From Myotis daubentonii (Eukaryota; Chordata; Mammalia; Chiroptera; Vespertilionidae), in the NCBI RefSeq assembly GCF_963259705.1, contig NC_081852.1, positions 58,714,859-58,778,858 on the forward strand: 64,000 nt of DNA, given 5' to 3'. A model generated the notes under the pieces. That model did not search any database, was not told the DNA's origin, and saw only the letters and a program-made list of their open reading frames with translations. The translations under genes and the position numbers were made by a program. Of the stretch, positions 25,401-37,400 are shown one piece after another; within the stretch, counting starts at the first letter, position 1, and every line of letters starts with the position of its first letter.

Positions 25401-28400
25401 TTTCAGTTATGTTAACCATAATTATGATCCTAACCTGAATTTCCCATCCCTAAATCCTAAGTATATCCTGCCCTGTATTCTTTGCCTGTCTTCTACTGTA
25501 GCTTTCTAATCACTGAAAGCACAGCTGTGTTTCCTGTTACCAGTTGTCTACTTGGTCGTTTTTCTAACTCTTGAGGTTTACGGTAGCATCCACTGCTGCA
25601 CTCACATTTGAACATTTAGCAAGTAGATATTAATAATGAATTCTCTCTCTGTCCCTATTATTTAGCTCTGTAAGAAGCATCACTTTGGAATTAACAAACC
25701 AGAGAAGATTATACCATCTCCTGATGACTCAAAGTTTTTACTGAAGACCTTTACGCATATTAAGTCCAATGTATCTGCTCCTAATAAAAAGAAAGTAAGC
25801 AAAATCAGTCAGAGAAAGCCAAGTATCACATGATCTCACTCATATGTGGAATCTAATGAACAAAATTAACTGACAAACAAAATAGATGCAGAAACATAGA
25901 AGTATAGAACAGACTGCGGAATCTTGGAGGGAAGGCGGGGGAGGGTGGGTGGGTGGGAAGAGACTAACCAAAGAACTTGCATACATATATGCATAATCCA
26001 AGGACACAGACAATGGGGTGGGGAAGGCCTGGGACAGGGTAGGGGGTGGGCTAGAAGGGGTCAATGGGGGGATGTGGGGGGACATATGCAATACTTTCAA
26101 CAATAAAGATTTAATAAGGAAAAAAAGAATTTAACTTATATGGGCTTGGAATTTTTATTTTTTATTAGGTTTAAAGTGAGGGGTAATTTTCCTGCCAGTG
26201 AACTTATTTTGAAACCGCTTGTCATATTCCAGTACTGCCTCTGCATGTCCTAGGGCAGCGGTTCTCAACCTGTGGGTCACGACCCCTTTGGGGGTCGAAC
26301 GACCCTTTCACAGGGGTCGCCTGACCATCGGAAAACACATATAATTACATATTGTTTTTGTGATGAATCACTATGCTTTAATTATGTTCTATTTGTAACA
26401 ATGAAAATACATCCTGCATATCAGATATTTACATGATGATTCATAACAGTAGCAAAATTATAGTTATGAAGTAGCAACGAAAATAATTTTATGGTTGGGG
26501 GTCACCACAACATGAGGAACCGTATTAAAGGGTCGCGGCATGAGGAAGGTTGAGAACCACTGTCCTAGTGATTAGCTTCACCTCTTTCCTAGGAAGGTGT
26601 GTATTACCCACATAGGCTGTCTTTACATTTCATTCCTGCAGTGATAGTAGATCCACATTTTTACAGGTCAAGGAAAGTAAAGAAAAGGAAAAGTTGGAGA
26701 GAAGATTACTTGAAGAGTTGCTGAAGATGTTCATGGACTCGGAATCCTTTTACTACAGCTTGACCTATGACTTGACCAACTCAGTGCAGAGGCAAAGCGC
26801 TGCCGGGAGGGACCCCCGGCCCCTCTGGCAGAAGGTACCGCTCACGGTTCAGAGCAGGGTTTGCCCCCGGAGCAGTTTATGGACTTATTTGGCTTTATCG
26901 GAAAACTGAAACAACACGTTTCTGAACTGTTTATTCTCTACCTTTTCCAGGTTGATGATCGATTTTTTTGGAATAAATATATGATACAAGATCTTACTGA
27001 GATTGGTGTGAGTAGTTTTCTAAAATATTCTAAGATAATTATAGTTAAGCAAATATTCTGGCAATACCAAGTTTTTTAACTTTCCTGTTTCCTCATCTGA
27101 ACAGATCTCCAAGGACCTTCTAGTACTGCCAGTATTTGAATCAGGGAAGATAGGGAATATGCTGAGGTTATTGAGATTTGGTTATTACAGTCTTTCTTTA
27201 CTCTGTCACATTATGCTGGAGAATTATGACTATCCAAGGACAACTAATTAATTTATTCAGTCAATCAACAAATATTTGTGGAAGGCCTGCTATGTGCCAG
27301 TTACTGTTTTGGGCACAAAGTGGGCAAATAGTTGATTAGGATCATATATTATCTTTTTCTTAGCCTTTCAGAAATTTCAGACCTTTTGTCCTGACCATTG
27401 TGGTTCGGTTGGTTGGAGCACTGTCACCTACACAGAAAGGTCTCGGGTTTGATTCCTGGTTAGGGAATATACCTAGGTTATGATTTCAGCCCCTGGTTGG
27501 TGCACTTAGGAGAGGCAACCAATTGATATCTCTCTCCCTCCCTCCCCTCCCTTCTTCCCTTCCCCTCTCCTCCCCCCTCCCCTCCCCTCCCTTCCCCCCT
27601 CTCCCTCTCCTTCCCCCTCCCCTCCCCTCTTCTTCTCCTTTACTCTCTCCTTCCTTTCTCTAAAAAATAAAAATCAATGAACACATCCTCAGGTGAGGAT
27701 TAAATAAGTATATTATTTAAAATTTTTTTCAAACCTTTCTCCTTTTTTCTATTTCTCTTCCTTGGTGGGAGTTAGTAGATAGATAATGCCTACCACTAGC
27801 TATCTATCATGTCTCTATCGAGAAAGAGTTCTTGCCTCTTTATGATGCTGACACTGGGACCACCAGAACTTTGTGGCAGGATTAGCAGTAAGGGTGTCTG
27901 TAATGAATATTGTCTTGCTTGCTGACGTGTTGAGCTCTGTTTTGCAGAGTTTTTGCAGATATTTTGCATTTCCATTGAGAACTGGTGACTTGCTATAAAC
28001 GTGGCATTTGGCCACTTACACGTCTCTGTTCCCTCCAAGAGTTCTGCATGTATTGCTAGAAGGGAAAAAAACAAATAATGGGAGTGATGATAAGAATCAT
28101 GAAGGCAGGTTGGCCCTTTACTGTTTTCAGCCACCTTCCAAGATCCTACCTGCAGGCTCCCTAAAACAGAACCATGAGGTAGGACCTGGAGTGTGCGGTT
28201 ATGCAAGAAGAGGTGGGTTTGAAGTTGATGCTGAGATTAGGGCTCGATAGGGTCATGGAGACAGGAGAGAAAGAGGGGCTAAGGACAACTCTCTGGGAAG
28301 CTTTTCAGCCTTACTGTTTATCCTGTGCTATTGCTAACCCGTTCCGGTAAGCAGGCAGGCACTATGCTAACGACTTTCCATTTTCCTCATTCGTCTTCAC

Positions 28401-31400
28401 AGCAACCTACTAGGGTAGTAGTTTTCCTGTTTTTCAAAGCAGAGTGTCCAGGCACTGGGGAGGTGCAGTGACTCACCTGGGGGAGTTAGTAAATGGCGGA
28501 GCTTGAATTTGGACCCCGTTGTCTGGCTCTTAGGGTGTGATCTCTCTCAGGCAGCTCTCTTTTGAGCGATTATTATAAAGCAAAGGAAATGCTCTCTGCT
28601 CCACCTGCACTCCTCTTCCACTCCTTTGTGTTCTCCAGTGAGCAGAATATAGGGTTAAAGAATGGAACGTTTCTGTTCCTAATAAACTAACAAGTATGTG
28701 CTGGCTACTGTTTGGGTTTAAGAAAGTATCAGTGCTGTACAGCGTAGAAACAACGTGATGTTCCTGTTGTTTTCAGACACCAGATGTGGACTTCTGGATT
28801 ATCCCCATTATCCAAGGTTTTGTGCAGATTGAAGAACTTGTGGTAAATTACAGTGAGTCATCTGATGATGAGAAAAGCAGCCCAGAGACCCCGCCTCAGG
28901 AGTCCACCTGTGTAGATGACATTCACCCGCGATTCCTAGTGGCTCTCATTTCACGTCGCAGTCGGCACAGAGCAGGTGTGTGGGAGGCTGTGATCACCTG
29001 CAAATCAGTTCAGGCTGAATGGAAATGCTGCGGGGTGTGGAAATGCTGGTGACCGTGTGGGTCTGGAAACAGTCCGTTTCAGCGCTCAGTGACTTTGTAA
29101 TGTGACTGGGGACCAATTACTGGATAGAGGCGAACTGGGAAGAGTTAACAGGAGAAAAAAGAGAAGAAAGTCACTTGGGATGTGCTTCTAAAATACCATT
29201 GTTCCCAGGGATGGGCTGGATCACAGTCGCAGTAATAAGTCCTTCCTGAGTGCTAGCGCCTTTTGGAAAACCCTCCTCTTTCAGTGCGTAGGAGCTCTCG
29301 TAGCTTCACTTGGTAAAAATCATGATGCAGGCAGTTATGATTTGGGATAAGTTGATCCAGTTCTGCCTCGCAGTTGCACATTAGATCCCCAAGGCTATCC
29401 TGAAAGTGAGATGAGCATGATCTAGTTAGGCTAAATATTTTTAAAATGTTGCTGTTTTCTGTTTGTTTGTTTTAGGAATGCGCTATAAACGAAGAGGGGT
29501 GGATAAAAATGGAAATGTTGCAAATTATGTGGAGACTGAGCAGCTAATTCATGTCCATAATCATACCTTGTCATTTATTCAAACCCGAGGCTCTGTGCCT
29601 GTCTTTTGGAGCCAAGTTGGCTATCGATACAATCCAAGACCTCGGCTGGACAAGAGTAAGCAAGTCCATTATTTGGTTTGCAAATGATGATGTCAGACAG
29701 ATATTAGATACTTTATAGATTTGGATTTGCTTTGCTAGATGCTTCATTCAAAACAATAACTCATACAGTGAAATTTAGTGGAAAGTGATATAAACATAAG
29801 AGCAATAATGGTTGTTGACAATTTAACAAAAATTCCCCCACAATAGAGCAAAACAGCTTATTGTACATTTTAAATTCTTGACTTTTTGAAGAATACTTTA
29901 TTGGATGTTTAATTTTGGAAAAGGGTAAATGAAGCCAATATTTGTAGAAGGGGGAACTATCTTAAGATGGCATCTATTATACAAGATGCCTTTATTGAAA
30001 TGCCTCACTGTGAAGTGTTTGTTATTGTTTAAATTATTGAGAAGTTAATTTATTTTTGTATTTTAACTTTAACACTGGAATAGTTAAATCATGTCAGCCT
30101 AATTAGATTACTGAATTAGGTTGATTTTTAAAAATTGTTTACAAAATATTTTTCTCTCAAAACTGAATTTATATTTATGAGAATTTGGTAAAACTTCAGT
30201 TTTTAATATCCTTGATTAAAGAAGTTTTTATTTTTTTATTATAAACTACATGAAACCTTTTCTGATAAGTTGGCTGGCTTATTATTATCCTATCTAATAA
30301 AAGAGAAAAATGGTAATTGGCGTACGACGATACCCTTTTCATTGGCTAATCAGGGCTATATGCAAATTAACTGCCAACTATGATTGGCAGTTAACTGCCA
30401 ACTATGATTGGCAGTTAACTGCCAACTATGATTGGCAGTTAACTGCCAACTATGATTGGCAGTTAACTGCCAACTAAGAGTGGCAGTTAACTGCCAACAA
30501 GATGGCGGCTAATTTGCATATGTAGGCACAATGCAGGGAGGTGAAAGGGAAAGCAGGAAGAAGCCCCCTGCCACTGACAGTGATCGGAAACCCAGGGGGG
30601 AGCTAAGAGCTGGGGGGCAGGGCAAAGGCGGCCCTGGGGCCGCCTTTGCCCTGCCCCCCAGCCATGATCGGAGAATCAGGCGCCTTTGCCGCCCTGGCCA
30701 GTGATAGCAGGAAGTAGGGGTGGAGCCAGCGATGGGAGCTGGACACGGTCGAAGCTGGCAGTCCCGGGAGCTAGGGGTCCCTTGCCTGGGCCTAAAGCGG
30801 AGCCCACGATCGCGGGGCCACTGCAGCTGCGGGTCCCCGCTGCCCGGGCCGGACACCTAGGCCAGAGGCCTCAGTCCTGGTCAAGGGGCCGATCCGGTAA
30901 TTGGTGATCGGAGGGTGATGAGGGTCAACTCCTCTGGCCGAGGCATCAGGCCTGGGCGGGGGCGGAGCCGGGGATTGGGGGGATATGATGGTCCCCTTGC
31001 CCAGGCCTGAAGCCTGGGTCAGAGGCGTCAGGCTTGGGCGGGTGGTGGAGCAAGCGATCAGAGGGAGATGGGGGTCCCCTGCCCAGGCATGATTCCTGGG
31101 CCAGAGGCCTCAGGCCTGGGCGGGGGCCAGAGCCAGTGATCAGGGGGATATGGGGGTCCCCTGTCCAAGCCTGACACCTCTGGCGGAGGCGTCAGGCCTG
31201 GGCAAGGGGCCGATCCTGCGATTGGAGGGTGATGGGGGTCTACGCCTGAGGGCTCCCAGTATGTGAGAGGGGGCAGGCTGGACTGAGGGACACTCCCCCC
31301 CACACACACCCAGTGCACGAATTTCGTGCACCGGGCCCCTAGTAATGTTATAATGTTATAATGTTCACAGTTTGTACTTTGTTTTAATTTAGTCTAATAG

Positions 31401-34400
31401 GGGGGAAAAATCAGATCTTTGGCTTAGCATTTCATTTTAAAATAATTTTAGAAAATCTTACTTTTGGGCTGTCAATTTTTTTAAAGTAAGAATAACGATG
31501 GAATAGACACTGATTTTTTCTTAAACAGGGGAAGGAAAAAATCGATTTTATATCACTTCTTTGTAGGTGAAAAGGAAACTGTTGCCTATTTCTGTGCCCA
31601 CTTCGAAGAACAACTGAAAATTTACAAAAAACAGGTGGGCTTTGATCTCTAGTAGTTAATGTTCCTTTATATTTTGAAATGATTGTATATCTGTTTCTTT
31701 AAATTTCATGAAAATAACAATGTACTATAATTAAGCAAAATGGCATTTCTCATGAAGTTAAAGAACACATGTAAGCTAAGAATATTCTTAATATTTTTAA
31801 AGAAATATCATTGGTTAGCTACTTTAGACCATTTTTATTATTTTTTAAAATTTTAATTTTTAAAATCAGTTTTATTTTTCAATTACAATTGACTAGACCA
31901 TTTTTAGATAAGAGATTAATCTGTCAATTATTATGATTTGAGAAGTTCCTAGAGTAAGAAATAAAAGGCATCTCTCAGTACCATCCATATAGTTAGTTCT
32001 ACCTCCTGGAAGTAACAATTTAATATGTATCTTTCAGTATCTTTTCTTTGCCCACCTTTCTTATATATTCATACAGTCATGTAGGAATGTGATCATATAA
32101 ACCAAAGTAAGATAAAAGCTGTTAGATGAAATACATGTTCAATAAGATGACCAGATTTCAGATGCAGGATTGAGCTAAAACTGTCAATAACTAATCCATT
32201 AGCAATAACCAATCTGAATGTGTAATGCCATAGGACGTATTTTTCTAACAGCAACAAAAATAAAATAGGAAGAAATAACCTAAAATCTTGTAAACATACA
32301 AAAGGATACCATGACAGTGGTGGTGGCGGGGTCCATGGGAGAGTTACTGAAGAACACAAAAGGAAATCTGAATAAATGGAGAGAAAATACAATAATCTTA
32401 GAAGGAAAGACTCAGTATTCAACAGATTGCTGTTCTTCCAAAATTAATATATAAATTTTGTGCAATCCCAAAGAAAGTCCCAGCAGGGAAATGATTGAAA
32501 AAAAACTATAAAGTTTGATGATAAGAGGTGAAGTCAGGCCAAACCGGTTTGGCTCAGTGGATGGAGCGTCCGCCTGCGGACTGAAGGGTCCCAGGTTCGG
32601 TTCCGGTCAGGGGCGTGTACCTTGATTGCGGGCACATCCCCAGTGGGAGGTGTGCAGAAGGCAGCTGGTCGATGTTTCTCTCTCATCGATGTTTCTAACT
32701 CTCTGTCCCTCTCCCTTCCTCTCTGTAAAAAATCAATAAAATACATTTGAAAAATATATATATATATAAAAAAGAGAGATGAAGTCAGGAATGTGGGAAA
32801 TGAGAACTCTCACATATTGTTAGGCAGTGGTTCTCAACCTTCCTAATGCCGCTACCCTTAATACAGTTCCTCATGTTGTGGTGACCCCCAATTTCATTGT
32901 TACAAAGTGAACATAATTAAAGCATAGTGATTCATCACAAAAACAATATGTAATTATATATGTGTTTTCTGATGGTCTTAGGCAACCCCTGTGAAAGGGT
33001 CTTTCGACCCACAAAGGGGTCGCGACCCACAGGTTGAGAACCGCTGTGTTGGAGCATAAGTTGGTACAGTCATTTTGAATGGTATTATTCAAAATAAAAT
33101 ATGCTCTACTGTTAACCCAGTAATTTTGCTTTCTGATATCTATCTTACATACCATATACAAAAATCAGTTCTAGGTGGATATGGATTTAAATATGTAAAG
33201 TTAACAAAACTTTTTAGAGGAAAATATAGAACATCTTTTGACCTTGGGTCTTAAACTGGACTTAAAAAGCACTAACCATAATTTTTAAATGGATAAAATT
33301 GGCCTTACTAATTTGTAAATTTTTATTAGAATTTTATTTCTTGAAACTTTATCATAAGTATAAATACTATTATGTTATAAATATATTTTTTATAGAGAAA
33401 GAAGAGTGGGGGTAGCTTCGATAAGAAAGAATCATTGATCTGCTGCCACAAGCTCAGTGGTTGAGCGTAGACCTATGAACCAGGAGGTCACAGTTTGGTT
33501 CCCAGGCAGAGCACATGCCTGGGTTGTGGGGTCAATCCCCAGTGGGGATTGAGCAGGAGGCAGCCGATCAATAATTCTCTCTCATCATTGATGTTTTCTA
33601 TCTTTCTTTCCCTCTCCCATCCTCTCTGAAATCAATAAAAAAAATATTTTTAAAAAGTATTCTAAATATTTTCAAGATTTGCTATTTTAAAGGACCTTGT
33701 TTTCACTGTCTATTCTAGTTGGTTATTACAAATGTATAATGTATATAAAAACTATTAATGCCATTGATGTAAGCAGTTATCATAAACCTAAATGTAACAA
33801 ATGAAAATCTAATTTATAGGAAAAAGATTGATGCTTGAGTGGATTTCTAAGCATAGCTGGAAAATATTTCTAAAACATAATTCCAAATAAATCACATTAT
33901 GATTCTATCATCTGGTTAAACTGAATTTTTTCTCCTTACTCTTACAGGTTATTATTAACTTGGTAGACCAAGCAGGAAGAGAGAAAATTATTGGGGACGC
34001 TTACCTCAAGCAGGTGTTGCTCTTTAACAATGCGCACCTCACTTACGTTTCATTTGACTTCCATGAGCACTGGTAAGGTGCTTCCTGAGATGAGTTTTTT
34101 TTACCAGTTCCAGTGGTTGTGGTACGATGCTGCCCCAGGGACCTAAGTTTCTCTTTATTGGGAAGAAAAATTTCTTCTCATTGTTGGAAAGGGAAGGAAT
34201 ATTATTTGTTTTCATTTTCATATGGATTTTATTTTGGCTAAAAATTTAACTTAATTGTTCCTGAAATATTTATAGTTTTTCCATTCCTAAATAACTTGGA
34301 GACTTAGAGTTCATTTTTCCTTTTATTATTCAAGTAAAGAATTTCTGGAGCTTTACCTTTCTGCTTAAGCCTGAGCCTGGCAGAAGTAACAGAAACCCCT

Positions 34401-37400
34401 TAATAAAATCACCCTGCCAGCTCATTCTCATACTTTATTAGGAACACTGCTTTCTCTGTGGGTAAAGTTCACTAGAATTTGCTCTGGAAAATCAACAATT
34501 AGTCAACCATTTTGATGATAACTTTAACTTGTGTGTATTTTGAAAGCAAGGTTCTTTTATCATGACCCTGGTTCTAACGTGAGCTCAATTATCTAAGTGT
34601 TGAAAATTTGGTGGGGAGCTTTAGATATCTTTATTTTTCAGTATATTTTCTTCCACATGACAGATTAGCTTTAAATGTTTATGTAATTGCCTATATAAAT
34701 TATAATAGTGTAAACCTCATTTATTTAAAGTAATAATTTTCTTTAATTTTTCAGGCTATCTTAAATATCATATTTAAGTTAAAGATTGTTCTCTTTGTTT
34801 TGGCTTGTGTTTTAGCCGAGGAATGAAGTTTGAGAATGTTCAAACACTAACAGATGCTATTTATGACATTATTCTTGACATGAAGTGGTGTTGGTACGTA
34901 TTTATTTCATAAGAAATCAGTGGAACAAACTCTGGTCTGTGGAACCATGTGTATTTGTTTAGGAACATTAAGCATTAGTAATAGCAGCAAGCTGAGGACG
35001 CATTTTTGTTTTTCTAGTTTTGTGTCCCGCTTCCTAATCTCCTTTCTAAGAGAGGGTCAGGCATTAGGCATTGTAGCCATGAACCGGGAAGAGGTGTCAA
35101 GTGGTTGGGCAAAGGGACGTGAAATGCCCAATGACTGTTATTTAATTCATTTAATACTTCATAGTTGAATTTCTTTCTCTTCTTTCTTGCCATCCCTAAC
35201 ATGGAAGGAGGGCTTAGAGGTACCTGTTCTCAGTAGTCAGGCATTTAAAATTATCAAGGAAGGGATGAAAATTCTCAAATTACAGGAGGGAGAGGCAGGA
35301 AGAAAAAATTGGCTTAAAGGACAGAACAGAACTTTCTATTACATTTTAAGGCCACAGATGGCAAGAGAAATGAGATGAGCAAGGCATGCTGCATGACTCT
35401 GTATTAGGTGGTAAAGTGAATGAGCTAATTTAGATGTATTTCTTCTTGGAGTCAAAGAGGAGGGTCAGGATGGTGTTTTAAAGTGCTTTTTGATTTTAAA
35501 TGTGCAGAAAAGAGTAACGGGTCCATTTTGCCTAGTAGTTGTATGACTTGGGGCAAGTGACTCTTTCTGCACCTCAGTTTTCTTTCCAAAATGAGGATAG
35601 TAATATCTTCCTTGTTGAGTTATTGTGTAAATCAACAGTGTCTACGTAGGACTCAATAATGCCTGCACACAGTGCTCTTCCAAGCAAGCTGATAACCAGT
35701 GCTGCTGTTCTTATCACTGTGCTTGAAAGAATTTTGGTTTTTGAAAAATGCATTTAAGTATTTCATGTTGTGAAATAATCCCATACTGTTTTTGAAAAGG
35801 GTTGATCAAGCTGGGGTAATATGTAAACAAGAAGGGATTTTTCGAGTTAATTGCATGGACTGCCTGGACCGCACCAACGTGGTTCAAGCTGCCATCGCAC
35901 GAGTGGTCATGGAGCAGCAGGTAACTTGGAATCCGTTGGGTTGTAAATATTCATTTTTAATTTTTTCAAGGGTAAACTAATAACTAAAATCTTTGTTCTT
36001 TAGAACATTTATGGCATAAAACTCTTGTTGCATTAAAACCTGGAAAGCACAACCTCCACTAGAAATAACTTGAACCAAGTGGTATTTTCTTAAGTACACA
36101 TTTCAGAATGTGAGGCCCAATATTTAAAAATTTATCGGGTGTCACTGTATGGTCACTTACCTTTTTACCTCATCTCTAAACCCTCTCTCCTGTATTTGGA
36201 GCTGGGGGTCTGTACATTTCATTTCTGCTTAGCTGACTGGCTTCATGTCAGGCTCTGCCAGTAGTGGACACTAAAGGAAGATCATGAGGCTGGAGGAGAA
36301 AAAAAGGACTAGTTTCTTCATCTGGTTATAGTCCTGCCAGCAGTGCCATCACTGGGCTGCTGGTCCCTTTGGCACCACAGAACCAGCCTCTTGCCTTGAT
36401 GCCCCAGTTGCTGGCAACTGCTTCCTGTGGTCATTATGTCATTACCCAAGTCCCCTTTTAGATCTTTTGGCCCTAACACCTGAGTAATGAATTCAAAGGT
36501 GGAAATTCCTAGCATGGTTTCTAGGGTTTTTGTTTTTGTTTTGTTTTTAAATACATTTTTATTGATTTCAGAGAGGAAGGGAGAGGAAGAGAGATAGAAA
36601 CTTTGATGAGAGAGATACATCGATTGGTTGCCCCCTGTATGAGCTCTGACGTGGGGTTGGAGGGCAGGTCGAACTTGCAACCCAGGTATGTGCCCTCGAC
36701 TGGGAATCAAACCTGTAACCCTCTGGTGCACAGGCTGACACTCTAACCATGCCGGCCAGGGATGAAAACACCATTTCTTTTATTTAAGGGTTCTAAATTG
36801 TGTATGAACGTAATTCCTTTTTCTGCAGTATGTTTTATGCTATGGTGTCTTGGTTTATATGTAATTAATCCACCAATGTGTAAATTTTAGCTGAAAAAAT
36901 TAGGTGTGATGCCCCCAGAGCAGCCACTGCCGGTGAAATGCAATCGGATCTATCAGATAATGTGGGCCAACAATGGTGACTCCATCAGCAGGCAGTACGC
37001 TGGCACAGCTGCTCTGAAGGTAAATACCTGCAGCGAGCATTTGCAGGTCATTCTGTGGGATTCAGAATGTGGTTAAAAACCATCTTTGTTTTTGAGATAA
37101 AGGTGTGCGGCTACAGGTGGTGGCTGACTGCTTTCTGGAATGTTTGGCTAAGGCAGGGGTCACACACTCATCTTTTGGCTGGGACTGGGACTGGGGCTGG
37201 GGCTAGGTGGCTCAGGCAGGCACCCATTAGGTGAAAGGGAGAGATGGAGCTGTGTGGCCCTAAGGAAGAGCATATGTTGTCTCAGGAGGTTGCTGTCTTG
37301 TTTCCTTATGAGGATGGAGGCGCAGTGTTGCTAGGTCTTCCGGTTTTTTTCAAGGGAGTTGGCAATCTGGAATTGTGTGAAATACTGGGTTTTTAAAATT

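Larger units (their letters stand above)
22610..25665 (+). other. INPP5F: INPP5F intron 3
   Basis: It contains an antisense L1 scrap near 22860-23010 and one Ves SINE at 24095. The rest is unassigned non-coding sequence. Confidence 0.65.
27008..28776 (+). other. INPP5F: INPP5F intron 6
   Basis: It holds an L2/MIR-like scrap (27238-27330), a Ves SINE with an expanded C/T tract, and a MIR (28355-28545). The 136-residue minus ORF at 27796-28206 has no recognisable domain. Confidence 0.6.
30288..31342 (+). mobile_element. Non-autonomous Helitron (HeliBat-type), 1055 bp
   Basis: It begins TCCTATCTAATAAAAG after an A. It ends with the hairpin GTGCACGAAATTTCGTGCAC-like block (31314-31332) followed by CTAG and a T, the Helitron rules. 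Inside are a 24-bp hairpin array (30367-30498), a 26-bp inverted repeat (30609-30662) and an 82-bp minisatellite (30866-31250). No Rep/helicase. The short ORFs are GC by-products. Confidence 0.93.
34073..35799 (+). other. INPP5F: INPP5F introns 10 and 11
   Basis: Either side of exon 11 (34816-34893), apart from a minus-strand MIR at about 35525-35680, nothing recognisable is seen. Confidence 0.6.

Noticed and set aside
27796..28206. 136-residue minus-strand ORF in intron 6
   Set aside because: No signature or conserved motif; a chance open frame.
30367..30498. Tandem 24-bp units looked like a CRISPR array
   Set aside because: There are no variable spacers, the units are contiguous, and they sit inside a Helitron of a mammalian genome.
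30509..31331. Several GC-rich ORFs of 63-115 residues
   Set aside because: All lie in the Helitron interior, overlap on both strands and follow its minisatellite; no domain is seen.
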